The notes below the pieces were generated by a model. It was not told the DNA's origin, did no database searches, and saw only the letters and a list, made by a program, of their open reading frames with translations. From Pseudomonadota bacterium (lineage in GTDB: Bacteria > Pseudomonadota > Alphaproteobacteria > Rhizobiales > Tepidamorphaceae): 64,000 nt of DNA. Numbering within the stretch: position 1 is the stretch's first letter; every line of letters starts with the position of its first letter. The position numbers and the translations under genes were made by a program. This document shows, one piece after another, positions 53,611 through 61,621 of the stretch. The DNA is taken from assembly GCA_023458595.1 (NCBI GenBank), contig JAEWYT010000088.1, forward strand, positions 111,911-175,910, given 5' to 3'.

Positions 53611-53722
53611 CCTTCGTCATCCCGGCCGGAGCGCAGCGAACAGCCGGGATCGGAGAGCCGCCGATCGCGCCGTGGCGTCCCGATCCCGGATGACGGCTTC
53701 GCCGTTTCCGGGATGACGAAGG
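53611..53722. repeat. REP-like inverted repeat in the maeB-olsB convergent gap
   Basis: A 15 bp perfect inverted repeat, CCTTCGTCATCCCGG (53611-53625) and CCGGGATGACGAAGG (53708-53722), with inner related copies (CCGGGATCGG, GATCCCGGATGACGG). This type of CGTCATCCCGG element recurs in Rhizobiales intergenic regions. Placed between two convergent stops, it can also serve as a bidirectional terminator. Confidence 0.75.
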
Positions 53723-53751
53723 CGAGGCTTTCGGAAGTCGATGGGTCGGCC

Positions 53752-54705
53752 CTACGAAGCCAGCCGCTCCTTCGGGGCGCCGAAATGGCCGTAGTAGCGC
53801 GGGTTGATGGCGGAGACCGGCAGCACGATGCAGACGTCGGTGGTGCCGAACTGGTGGTCGACCACCGCGCCCTCGCCGATATAGGCGCCGAGCCGCAGAT
53901 AGCCCTTGATCATCGGCGGCAGCTCGCTCAGCGCGGCGCGCATGTCGATCTGCTCGGGCGCCATCCGGCTCATCGGCACGTAGCGGGACGGCAGGGCGCG
54001 CACGCGCCATTCCTCGGGCGCGGCCGCATGGTGATGCAGGAAGGACAGGGGCACCGACAGCCTGCGCGGCTCGATGCCCTCGAGGCTCGCGCAGCCGATC
54101 ATCACGTCGATCTCGTGGTGCTGCACGTAGCCCCAGGCGCCGGCCCAGAGCAGCTCGACCGTGCGCTTGTTGCGGTATTCCTTGAGGACGCAGGAGCGGC
54201 CGAGCTCGAGGAAGCGCTTCGGGCGATGGCGCTCGACGAGGTCGCCGATCTCGTACTCTCCGGCGGTGTAGAAGCCGCCGAACTGCTCGGCGACGTCCTG
54301 GCGCAGCAGCCGGTAGGTCCCGACCACCGCCGGCTTGTTCCTGCGGCGGGCGCCGCGGAAGATCGCCGGGTCGGGGTCGTGGTCGATGACGAGCAGGTGG
54401 TCGCAGATCGAGTCGTAGCCGTCGACGTCGCGCCGCCACAGCTTGCCCGCCGTGTCGGCCTGGGCGGACATCTCGCGGTAGAAGACGCGGTAGCGCAGCG
54501 CCTGGGCGAGACGGACCTCGCGGGCGCTGCGGGCGAGACGGACCTCCAGCGATCCGATCCGCTTCAGCGGCCCGGAGATCGGTTCGCGGACGCCGGAGAG
54601 GTCATGCCCGGCATAACCGGCGAACGGACCCATTGGAACGAAACGGCGTACGAGCCGGGACGGGCGGAACTTGTCCGTCAATCGCATCTGTCCTCGATGG
54701 CGCAT
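53752..54705 (-). CDS. olsB: L-ornithine N-alpha-acyltransferase OlsB
   Basis: GNAT-related acyltransferase, 317 aa, first step of ornithine lipid synthesis: it moves a 3-hydroxyacyl group from ACP to ornithine. Family segments: LAQALRYRVFYREM, VVGTYRLLRQD, FLELGRSCVLKEYRNKRTV and YLRLGAYIGEGAVVD. The ATG at 54705 has GGAGG 7 bp upstream; 54726 and 54687 are alternatives. In rhizobia it sits by the malic enzyme gene, as here. A near-perfect promoter overlaps a PHO-box-like repeat about 90 bp upstream. Confidence 0.9.
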   Translation of the reverse strand: MRHRGQMRLTDKFRPSRLVRRFVPMGPFAGYAGHDLSGVREPISGPLKRIGSLEVRLARSAREVRLAQALRYRVFYREMSAQADTAGKLWRRDVDGYDSICDHLLVIDHDPDPAIFRGARRRNKPAVVGTYRLLRQDVAEQFGGFYTAGEYEIGDLVERHRPKRFLELGRSCVLKEYRNKRTVELLWAGAWGYVQHHEIDVMIGCASLEGIEPRRLSVPLSFLHHHAAAPEEWRVRALPSRYVPMSRMAPEQIDMRAALSELPPMIKGYLRLGAYIGEGAVVDHQFGTTDVCIVLPVSAINPRYYGHFGAPKERLAS

Positions 54706-54791
54706 ATCGGCGCCTCCCCCATGCAAAGGCGCGGGTGCTTCTCGCGGTCGCCCTGAAGGGACGACCCAACGTCCCTGCCTTCGACTTAGGA

Positions 54792-54820
54792 ATCATAGTT
54801 CGTCGACAGTTCTATGACAA
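54792..54820 (-). promoter_or_regulatory. olsB promoter overlapped by a candidate PHO box
   Basis: Minus strand: -35 TTGTCA (54815-54820), 17 bp spacer, -10 TATGAT (54792-54797). From the -35 inward the sequence reads TTGTCAT-AGAA-CTGTCGA (54803-54820), close to two CTGTCAT repeats with a 4 bp spacer, the PhoB binding pattern (6/7 and 5/7 matches). It lies 12 bp after the histidine kinase stop. Confidence 0.65.
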
Positions 54821-54831
54821 TTGCGACGATG

Positions 54832-57048
54832 TCACGCGCGTCTGGTGCGCGGAGAGATCCTGCGTCCGGAAGCCGGCGCAATATCCTTCAGGCCCTCGGC
54901 GAGCGCCTCGCGGTCGACCGGCTTGGCGAGAAACATGTCCATTCCCGCCGCCAGGCAGGCCTCGCGATCCTCGGCGAAGGCGTTCGCCGTCAGCGCTATC
55001 ATGAAGATGCGGCGGGATTCGTGGTCCTCGCGCTCGTGAAAGCGGATCTCGCGGGCCGCCGACAGGCCGTCGAGGTTGGGCATGTGGATATCCATGAGGG
55101 CGACGTCGAAAGGCTGGCCGCGCTCGCGGGCGGCGCGGATCCTCTTGACCGCCTGCAGGCCGTCGCGCACGCGGGTGATGCGATGGCCGAGCCGGCGCAG
55201 CAGCGCTTCGGTCAGCATGGCGTTCAGGTCGTTGTCCTCGGCGAGCAGCACGTTCAGCGCCGGGCCGACATGCTCCTCCTGCGGCATCGAAACGGCCGGG
55301 CGGCCCTCGCGGCCGGCGGCGACGCCGAGGCGGGCGAGCAGGGACTGGCTGCGGATCGGCTTGATCAGGTAGCCGGCGAAGCCCCTTTCGGTCAGATCGG
55401 GAAGGAGACTCCGGTCGCGCGGCGAAAGCAGCACGATCGCGGGAAGCCGGCTCGGGTCGACCGCGCCGGCGAACGGCAGATCGACGAGAACCGTGTCGAA
55501 GCCGTCCGGCCCGTCGAGCCTGCGGGCGAGCGTGTCGGCGCGCGCCACGGCCCGGACGCGGGCGCCCTCGTCGGCGAGCACGGCCTTCAGCGCCGGGCGC
55601 AGGACCGGCGAGGGGGAAGCGACGAGGATGCGGCGGCCGGCGAGCACGCGCGGCGCCGGCGAGCCGGGTTCGGCGGCGGTCAGGGGCAGGCGCACGGTGA
55701 ACGTGCTGCCGCGGCCGCTGGTGCTCTCGACGGCGATCTCGCCGCCCATCGCCGCCACCAGCCGCTTGCAGATGGCGAGCCCGAGGCCGGCGCCGCCGTG
55801 ACGGCGGGCGGGACCGACGTCGGCCTGCTCGAATTCCCCGAAGATGCGGCCGAGCGCGTTGTCGGGGATGCCCATGCCGGTGTCGCGGACGCTGATGCGG
55901 ATGCCCGACACGACGTCGCCGCCGGCTTCCGGGCGCACTTCGATCGAGACGCCGCCGCGATCGGTGAACTTGATGCCGTTGCCGGCGAGGTTGACCAGCA
56001 CCTGGCGCAGACGGTCGGCATCGCCGCGCATCACCGCGGGCACGTCGCGCGACACGAAGGCGGCAATCTCGAGGCCCTTCTCGCCGGCGCGGGGGCTGAG
56101 CAGCTCGGCGACGTCGCTGACGACCTTGGCGATCGAGAACGGCGCGTCGGCGAGCTCGATGCGGCCCGCCTCGATGCGGGAGAAGTCGAGAATCTCGTCG
56201 ATCAGGCCGAGCAGCGCCTCGGCGGAGCCGTGAACGGCGCGCGCGTAGGACGTCTGTTCCTGCGTCAGCCCGCTGTCGAGGAGCAGGTCGGCCATGCCGA
56301 TGATGCCGTTCATCGGCGTGCGGATCTCGTGGCTGACGGCGGCGAGGAAGCGCGACTTGGCGCGGCTCGCCTCCTCGGCGGCGTCGCGGGCGCGGCGCAG
56401 CGCGTCTTCGGTCTCCTTGCGGATGGTGATGTCGCGGCCGACGCTCTGGATCTCGACGACCTGGCCGGCGCCGTCGCGGATCGGCGTGTCCTGCCAATGG
56501 AACCAGCGCACCCCGTCGGCGGTCTGGTAGCGCGCGTCGAAGGCACTGCGCGGCAGGTCCGGCGCGGAGGCCCGGTCGGCGGGCTCGGGGCCGGAATCGA
56601 GCGGGACCGGCATTCCCAGGGTGCCGACCGCCGCGTCCGGGTCGAAGCCGAAGATGCGGCAGAAGGCGTCGTTGGCGAAGGTGAGCCGCCCGTCGGTGTC
56701 GCGCCGGACGATGGCGTCGCCGTGGGCTTCGACGAGGCCGCGCTGGCGCGCGAGGCTCTCCGACAGCTCCCAGATGCGGTCCTGCGCGTCCTCGAGCCGC
56801 GCGGAGAGGTGGGCGACTACCGCCTCGCCGTCGGCGCGGGCGCGGAGCTCCCGCCGTCCGAGGCGGATCAGCGCGAGCACAAGGAGGATCAGGCCGGCGG
56901 CGGCGAACCACGGCACCGGGCCGCCGAGGACGAGCGCGAACGGCATGGCTGCGGCGAACGCGAGCGCCGCCGCGAAAGCCGCCTGCGCGTTGCGGCTCTC
57001 CGGCGGCCGCGTCACCGGGACGGCCTCAGATCGGTTGCTCTGCTTCAT
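54832..57048 (-). CDS. Membrane hybrid sensor histidine kinase with PAS and two receiver domains
   Basis: 738 aa. Two N-terminal transmembrane helices (about residues 22-65), a PAS domain (about 100-215, IVRRDTDGRLTFANDAFCRIFGF), HisKA with phospho-His FLAAVSHEIRTPMNG (about 250), HATPase with VNLAGNGIKFTDRG (N box) and DTGMGIPD and GAGLGLAICK (G boxes), then a degenerate receiver (VASPSPVLRPAL... lacks the acidic pair, though a VLVD Asp remains) and an intact receiver (LLAEDNDLNAML, MDIHMPNLDG, LTANAF, KPVD). It is downstream of comM and upstream of olsB on the same strand. The ligand and target are unknown. Confidence 0.9.
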   Translation of the reverse strand: MKQSNRSEAVPVTRPPESRNAQAAFAAALAFAAAMPFALVLGGPVPWFAAAGLILLVLALIRLGRRELRARADGEAVVAHLSARLEDAQDRIWELSESLARQRGLVEAHGDAIVRRDTDGRLTFANDAFCRIFGFDPDAAVGTLGMPVPLDSGPEPADRASAPDLPRSAFDARYQTADGVRWFHWQDTPIRDGAGQVVEIQSVGRDITIRKETEDALRRARDAAEEASRAKSRFLAAVSHEIRTPMNGIIGMADLLLDSGLTQEQTSYARAVHGSAEALLGLIDEILDFSRIEAGRIELADAPFSIAKVVSDVAELLSPRAGEKGLEIAAFVSRDVPAVMRGDADRLRQVLVNLAGNGIKFTDRGGVSIEVRPEAGGDVVSGIRISVRDTGMGIPDNALGRIFGEFEQADVGPARRHGGAGLGLAICKRLVAAMGGEIAVESTSGRGSTFTVRLPLTAAEPGSPAPRVLAGRRILVASPSPVLRPALKAVLADEGARVRAVARADTLARRLDGPDGFDTVLVDLPFAGAVDPSRLPAIVLLSPRDRSLLPDLTERGFAGYLIKPIRSQSLLARLGVAAGREGRPAVSMPQEEHVGPALNVLLAEDNDLNAMLTEALLRRLGHRITRVRDGLQAVKRIRAARERGQPFDVALMDIHMPNLDGLSAAREIRFHEREDHESRRIFMIALTANAFAEDREACLAAGMDMFLAKPVDREALAEGLKDIAPASGRRISPRTRRA

Positions 57049-57224
57049 TGACGCCACGGTATTGCAGACGCCCGGACTTCCCGTCCGGTTCGCCGCCAAC
57101 CTGGCATATGCCGATTAAGATCGGGTGAGTCCGATCGTACACGCTCGGGGGGCCGCGGTCGGGAAATCGGCCACGAATGGCTCGGAAAACGCACGGTTTA
57201 CCGACATTCGCCGCCGGAACGGGC

Positions 57225-58757
57225 TCAGGCGGCGGCCAGAAGCCCCGAGCCGGCCGCGCGCATTCCCACGGCCTCGGCGACGTGCAGACGACCGACGGCC
57301 CCGGAGCCGTCGAGATCGGCGAGGGTGCGGGCGACCTTGAGCACCCGGTGGAAGCCGCGTGCCGACAGCCTCAGGGATTCGGCTGCGTCGCGCAGCAGCG
57401 CCATGCCCGCGGCATCGGGGCGGGCGATGTCCTCGAGCAGGCTCGTCGGGCAGGCGGCGTTGGTGCGCACGCCGTCGAGGCCGAGCGCGGCGAAACGCCC
57501 GGCCTGGAGCGAACGGGCGGCGGCGACGCGGGCGGCGACCTCGCGACTGCCCTCGGCGGGCGGCGGCAGGATCAGGTCGGCCGCCGTGACCGCGGGGACC
57601 TCCAGGCGGATGTCGATGCGGTCGAGCAGCGGACCGGAGACGCGCGCCTGGTAATCGGCGGCGCAGCGCGGGCCGCGCCGGCAGGTGTGGCCGGGCTCGC
57701 CCGCCATGCCGCAGCGGCACGGGTTCATCGCCGCGACGAGCTGGAAGCGCGAGGGATAGGTGACCCGATGCATGGCCCGCGCGATCACCGTCTCGCCGGA
57801 TTCGAGCGGCTGCCTGAGCGAATCGAGCACCTGCGGGGTGAATTCCGGCAGTTCGTCGAGGAAGAGCACGCCGTTGTGGGCGAGCGACACCTCGCCCGGC
57901 CGCGCCCTGGGGCCGCCGCCGACCATCGCCGCCATCGAGGCAGAATGATGCGGCGCGCGGAAGGGCCGGTCGGCCGAGAGCCGGCCGCCAGCGATGACGC
58001 CGGCGATCGACTGGATCATCGAAACCTCGAGCAGCTCGGCCGGATTGAGCTTCGGCAGGATGGAGGGCAGGCGCTGGGCGAGCATCGACTTGCCGGCGCC
58101 GGGTGGACCGATGAAGAGCAGGTTGTGCCCGCCGGCGGCGGCGATCTCGAGCGCGCGCTTGGCCGTCTCCTGGCCGCGGATGTCGGCGAGGTCGAGCAAG
58201 GCGCCGACCGCCTCGCGGATCGCCGGCTTCGGCCGCGACAGGACCTGCGTTCCCTTGAAGTGATTGACGATCTGGATGAGGTCGCCGGGAGCGAGGATGT
58301 CCATGTCCGGGCTCGCCCAGGCGGCCTCCGGGCCGCATCCGGACGGGCAGATCAGGCCGAGCCCCATGGCGTTCGCCCCGATCGCCGCCGGCAGGACGCC
58401 GCTCACCGGCGTGATGCGGCCGTCAAGCGCGAGCTCGCCGAGCACGCACCAGCCTGCGAGCGCGTCGAGCGGCACCGCGCCGATCGCCGCCATCAGGGCG
58501 ACCGCGATCGGCAGGTCGAAATGGCTGCCTTCCTTGGGCAGGTCGGCGGGGGCGAGGTTGACCGTGATGCGCTTCGGCGGCAGCGCGAGCCCGACGGCGG
58601 TCAGCGCGGCGCGGACCCGCTCGCGGCTTTCGGCGACGGCCTTGTCGGGCAGCCCGACGATCGCGAAGGCCGGCAGGCCCGGCGCGATCTGCACCTGGAC
58701 GTCGACGCGCCGCGCTTCGATTCCGACGAAAGCGACGGTGGCCACCCGCGCAACCAT
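57225..58757 (-). CDS. comM: ComM/YifB family Mg-chelatase-like ATPase
   Basis: AAA+ helicase family protein, 510 aa, that in other bacteria promotes branch migration in recombination. It has the N-terminal Lon-protease-like domain (VQIAPGLPAFAIVGLPDKAVAES), the central ATPase with FIGPPGAGKSMLAQRL (about residue 212) and LFLDELPEF, a zinc-like CRCGMAGEPGHTCRRGPRC segment, and the C-terminal LSARGFHRVLKVARTLADL. The ATG at 58757 is chosen. A LexA-type box lies upstream. Confidence 0.93.
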   Translation of the reverse strand: MVARVATVAFVGIEARRVDVQVQIAPGLPAFAIVGLPDKAVAESRERVRAALTAVGLALPPKRITVNLAPADLPKEGSHFDLPIAVALMAAIGAVPLDALAGWCVLGELALDGRITPVSGVLPAAIGANAMGLGLICPSGCGPEAAWASPDMDILAPGDLIQIVNHFKGTQVLSRPKPAIREAVGALLDLADIRGQETAKRALEIAAAGGHNLLFIGPPGAGKSMLAQRLPSILPKLNPAELLEVSMIQSIAGVIAGGRLSADRPFRAPHHSASMAAMVGGGPRARPGEVSLAHNGVLFLDELPEFTPQVLDSLRQPLESGETVIARAMHRVTYPSRFQLVAAMNPCRCGMAGEPGHTCRRGPRCAADYQARVSGPLLDRIDIRLEVPAVTAADLILPPPAEGSREVAARVAAARSLQAGRFAALGLDGVRTNAACPTSLLEDIARPDAAGMALLRDAAESLRLSARGFHRVLKVARTLADLDGSGAVGRLHVAEAVGMRAAGSGLLAAA

Positions 58758-58804
58758 CACATTACCCCACCCAGATCCCTCGCGTCCTGGTTGACGCTGC
58801 GGGA

Positions 58805-58848
58805 AGTCTAGGGGGCAAATCGGATTCAATCAAGAACAATATGAGAAC
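58805..58848 (-). promoter_or_regulatory. comM promoter with adjacent LexA (SOS) box
   Basis: Minus strand: GTTC-N7-GTTC at 58834-58848 (GTTCTCATATTGTTC), the alphaproteobacterial LexA motif, directly abutting -35 TTGATT (58828-58833), then 17 bp, then -10 TAGACT (58805-58810). It is about 48 bp upstream of the comM start. Confidence 0.72.
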
Positions 58849-58892
58849 ATTCCGTGGACGAGGCCGCCCGGGCGGATCGAGGTGCCTGAAAA

Positions 58893-59093
58893 TCAGGCAG
58901 AGAGCGCGTCGCGCCGGCGCTTGTACTCCGCCTCGACGACCTCGATATGGCCGAGGACGTTCTCGAGCGCCTCGCGCTTGGATTCGTCCTCGCCTTCCTC
59001 CGCCCATTGGGCGAATTCCTCGCGCAGGTCGAACAGCAGCTCGAGGGCGCCGTTCAACTCGGCAACCTGCGTTTCCCGGCTCTTCCCGATCAT
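58893..59093 (-). CDS. Small helical protein of unknown function
   Basis: 66 aa, highly charged and predicted alpha-helical throughout (ELNGALELLFDLREEFAQWAEEGEDESKREAL, split here only as description; no longer motif known). A possible ribosome site, GGGAG, lies 9-13 bp before the ATG. GC usage fits coding. Homologues of this size occur in Rhizobiales, but I do not recognise a function. It may form a small coiled-coil dimer. It lies between comM and the ion channel gene on the same strand. Confidence 0.6.
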   Translation of the reverse strand: MIGKSRETQVAELNGALELLFDLREEFAQWAEEGEDESKREALENVLGHIEVVEAEYKRRRDALSA

Positions 59094-59139
59094 CGCGGCG
59101 ATCTCCCTTCCCGTTCGTGCGCCGGATCGGCCCGCCGCC

Positions 59140-59571
59140 TCACAGGCGCTGTCCGAGACCCTTGTAGCTCACCGACAGGATCTGGAACAGCACGGCTGTC
59201 GACCAGCCGAACAGGAGAACGCCGTTCATCGCGGTCATCGGCCCGATCAGGTCCCAGCGCGGCGCCGGCAGAACGTTGCCGTAGCCGAGCGTCGTGTAGT
59301 TGACGAAGGCGAAGCTGAAGTCCTCGGCGCCGTCCGGCGTGACTCCGACAAACCCGTAGAGGCCGCTCCAGACCCAGACCTCGAGGATGTGCGCGGCCAT
59401 CAGCACGGCCACCGACGTCACCATGACGACGACGAGGCGCACCATCGCGCTGCGGTGGAAGGCGTGGACCAGCCGCGTGTCGAGCGCGCGGACGAGCGCG
59501 GACATGGCGGCGGCGTGGATCGCGATGTTGCAGAGGCTGACGCCGGTTCCGACCGTGAGTTCGGCGAACAT
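59140..59571 (-). CDS. Putative potassium channel (two-pore-helix type)
   Basis: 143 aa membrane protein with about three transmembrane segments (residues 8-28, 43-65, 110-132). Between the last two lies the selectivity filter FVNYTTLGYGNVL, with TLGYG matching the K+ channel TVGYG. It lacks a cytoplasmic regulatory (RCK/TrkA) domain and would need to form a tetramer. Substrate selectivity is inferred from the filter. Confidence 0.83.
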   Translation of the reverse strand: MFAELTVGTGVSLCNIAIHAAAMSALVRALDTRLVHAFHRSAMVRLVVVMVTSVAVLMAAHILEVWVWSGLYGFVGVTPDGAEDFSFAFVNYTTLGYGNVLPAPRWDLIGPMTAMNGVLLFGWSTAVLFQILSVSYKGLGQRL

Positions 59572-59590
59572 CGCCCGCTCCCTGCCGCGC

Positions 59591-60184
59591 TCAGGCGGAC
59601 GGCAGGTCCCCGGCGGCGAGCGCCGTCATCGTGAGCGCGATGCCGGAGAACAGGAGGTTGATGCCGACGAGAAGCCCGACCGCCCAGGTGGCGGTGTCCG
59701 GCCAGCCGGCGAAGATCAGCACCGCGAGGGCGACGTCGACGATGCCGGAGACGATCAGCCAGACCCAGCTCGAGGCCAGCGCCTTGCGGTATTCGATGCC
59801 GGCGATGACCTGGAACACGCCCTCGACGAGGAACAGGATGGCCAGCGCGGCGGTCAGCGTCAGCGCGCCCTTGAAGGGATTGCCGACGATGATCAGGCCG
59901 AGGATCAGGGCCAGCGCGCCGATCAGCAGCGACCACCAGAAGCCGGGCGCCGACCGCGACCGGAAGGTGGCGACGATGCGCACGATGCCGCCGATGACGA
60001 ACAGCCAGCCGACGAAGATCGCCGTCGCCAGCGTCGCGACCTGGGGCAGGAGAACCGCAACGATCCCGAGGACGATCATGACGATGCCCTGGATCAGGAA
60101 CATCGTCGAGTGCTTGCGGATCGCCTCGCGTGTCCGCGTGGCGATCTCCGCCTGCGACGGCAGGCCGGTGTCTGACGCTTGCAT
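59591..60184 (-). CDS. HdeD-like six-helix membrane protein
   Basis: 197 aa. A soluble N-terminal 27 residues is followed by six transmembrane helices in three repeats, typical of HdeD/DUF308 (FLIQGIVMIVLGIVAVLLP..., FVGWLFVIGGIVRI, GFWWSLLIGALALILGLIIVGNP). HdeD of E. coli is linked to acid resistance; the function here is not established. The ATG at 60184 is chosen. Confidence 0.88.
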   Translation of the reverse strand: MQASDTGLPSQAEIATRTREAIRKHSTMFLIQGIVMIVLGIVAVLLPQVATLATAIFVGWLFVIGGIVRIVATFRSRSAPGFWWSLLIGALALILGLIIVGNPFKGALTLTAALAILFLVEGVFQVIAGIEYRKALASSWVWLIVSGIVDVALAVLIFAGWPDTATWAVGLLVGINLLFSGIALTMTALAAGDLPSA

Positions 60185-60288
60185 GGCCGGGACCCCGCGA
60201 ATCATTGTGCGGTCGAAGATTCTCACGGCGCGCGGCGAGCGTCCAGCCACCGGGGCCCTCCACCCGGGCGGCGGCTTGCCCGACGCGA

Positions 60289-61236
60289 CTAGCGCGCCCT
60301 GCGGAGCGCCTCTATCCGGTCCCACACGAGGGCGGCGGCGTCGGGGCCGCCGAGCTTCTTGACCGCGCGCACGCCCGTCGGCGAGGTGACGTTGATCTCG
60401 GTGAGGTTGCCGCCGATCACGTCGATGCCGACGAGCAGGAAGCCGCGCTCCTTGAGGAACGGGCCGATGCGCCCGCAGATCTCGCGCTCGCGGGCACTGA
60501 GGTCGGTCGCCTGCGCCGCGCCGCCGCGCACCATGTTGGATCTCAGGTCGTTCTCGGCCGGCACGCGGTTGACCGCGCCGGCGAATTCTCCGTCGACCAG
60601 GAGGATGCGCTTGTCGCCGTCCTTCACCTCGGGGAGGAAGCGCTGCACCACCCAGGGCTCGCGGAAGGTGACGGAGAACATGTCGTAGAGCGAGCCGAAG
60701 TTGAGGTCGTCGCGGGTGACGCGGAACACCGCGCCGCCGCCGTGGCCGTAGAGCGGCTTCATGACGACGTCGCCGAACTCGGCGCGGAAGGCCTCGATCT
60801 CCCTCCTGTCGCGGGTGATCAGGGTCGGCGGCATCAGGTCGGGGAAGGTGGTGACGAACAGCTTCTCCGGCGCGTTGCGCACGTGCACCGGATCGTTGAC
60901 GACGAGCGTCCCGGGATGGACGTGCTCGAGAAGATGCGTCGCCGAGATGTAGTGCATGTCGAAGGGCGGATCCTGGCGCATCAGGATCACGTCGAAGTCG
61001 GTGAGCGCGCGCTTCTCGCAGTTTCCCAGGGAGAAATGGTCGCCTTCGACGTCGCGGACCTCCACGGGGGCGACGCGGGCGGAGACCGCGCCGTCGCGCA
61101 TCGCCATCGTGTCGGGCGTATAGTAGCTCAGGACGTGGCCGCGCGCCTGGCCTTCCAGCATCAGCGCGAAGGTGGTGTCGCCCCTGATCGCGATCTTCTC
61201 GATCGGATCCATCTGCACCGCCACGTTCAACGTCAT
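60289..61236 (-). CDS. gshB: Glutathione synthetase
   Basis: ATP-grasp enzyme joining gamma-glutamylcysteine and glycine, 315 aa. Motifs: MDPIEKIAIRGDTTFALML near the start, MRQDPPFDMHYI, VMKPLYGHGGGAVFRV and the terminal ITEINVTSPTG-like segment LTEINVTSPTGVRAV. The ATG at 61236 matches the family start. The yraN gene is 10 bp upstream. Confidence 0.96.
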   Translation of the reverse strand: MTLNVAVQMDPIEKIAIRGDTTFALMLEGQARGHVLSYYTPDTMAMRDGAVSARVAPVEVRDVEGDHFSLGNCEKRALTDFDVILMRQDPPFDMHYISATHLLEHVHPGTLVVNDPVHVRNAPEKLFVTTFPDLMPPTLITRDRREIEAFRAEFGDVVMKPLYGHGGGAVFRVTRDDLNFGSLYDMFSVTFREPWVVQRFLPEVKDGDKRILLVDGEFAGAVNRVPAENDLRSNMVRGGAAQATDLSAREREICGRIGPFLKERGFLLVGIDVIGGNLTEINVTSPTGVRAVKKLGGPDAAALVWDRIEALRRAR

Positions 61237-61246
61237 CGCCAGCTCC

Positions 61247-61621
61247 TCAAGCTTCCGCCTCGAACGCGCCGGCGATCCGCCGCGGCCACGTCCATGGCGA
61301 CCACAGCACCACGTCAAAGCGGATCGTGTATCGGGCATGATCGGGGTGGCGCGCAAGCCACCACCGCGTGGCATCTAGAACGCGCCGCCGGTTTCGCAAG
61401 GTGATCGCGAGAGCGGCATCGCCCGCGGACTCGCGCAGTTTCACCTCGACGGCGACGAGGGTATGCCCGCGGGCGACGAGCAGGTCGAGCTCGCCGACCG
61501 GCGTGCGCAGGCGGCGGGCCAGCGGGCGGTAGCCGCGGCAGAGATAGAGCAGCACGGTGGCCGTCTCCGCGGCCCGTCCCAGCGCCTCGGAACGCCGGCG
61601 CTCAGCCGTCGTCCTGGCCAT
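61247..61621 (-). CDS. yraN: YraN/UPF0102 family nuclease-like protein
   Basis: 124 aa. The endonuclease-like pattern GELDLLVARGHTLVAVEVKLRE has the D-x(n)-E-x-K arrangement of the restriction-endonuclease fold (Asp in GELDL, Glu and Lys in VEVKLR). The function is unproven. It overlaps the end of rsmI by 20 bp, a gene neighbour conserved in many bacteria. Confidence 0.92.
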   Translation of the reverse strand: MARTTAERRRSEALGRAAETATVLLYLCRGYRPLARRLRTPVGELDLLVARGHTLVAVEVKLRESAGDAALAITLRNRRRVLDATRWWLARHPDHARYTIRFDVVLWSPWTWPRRIAGAFEAEA

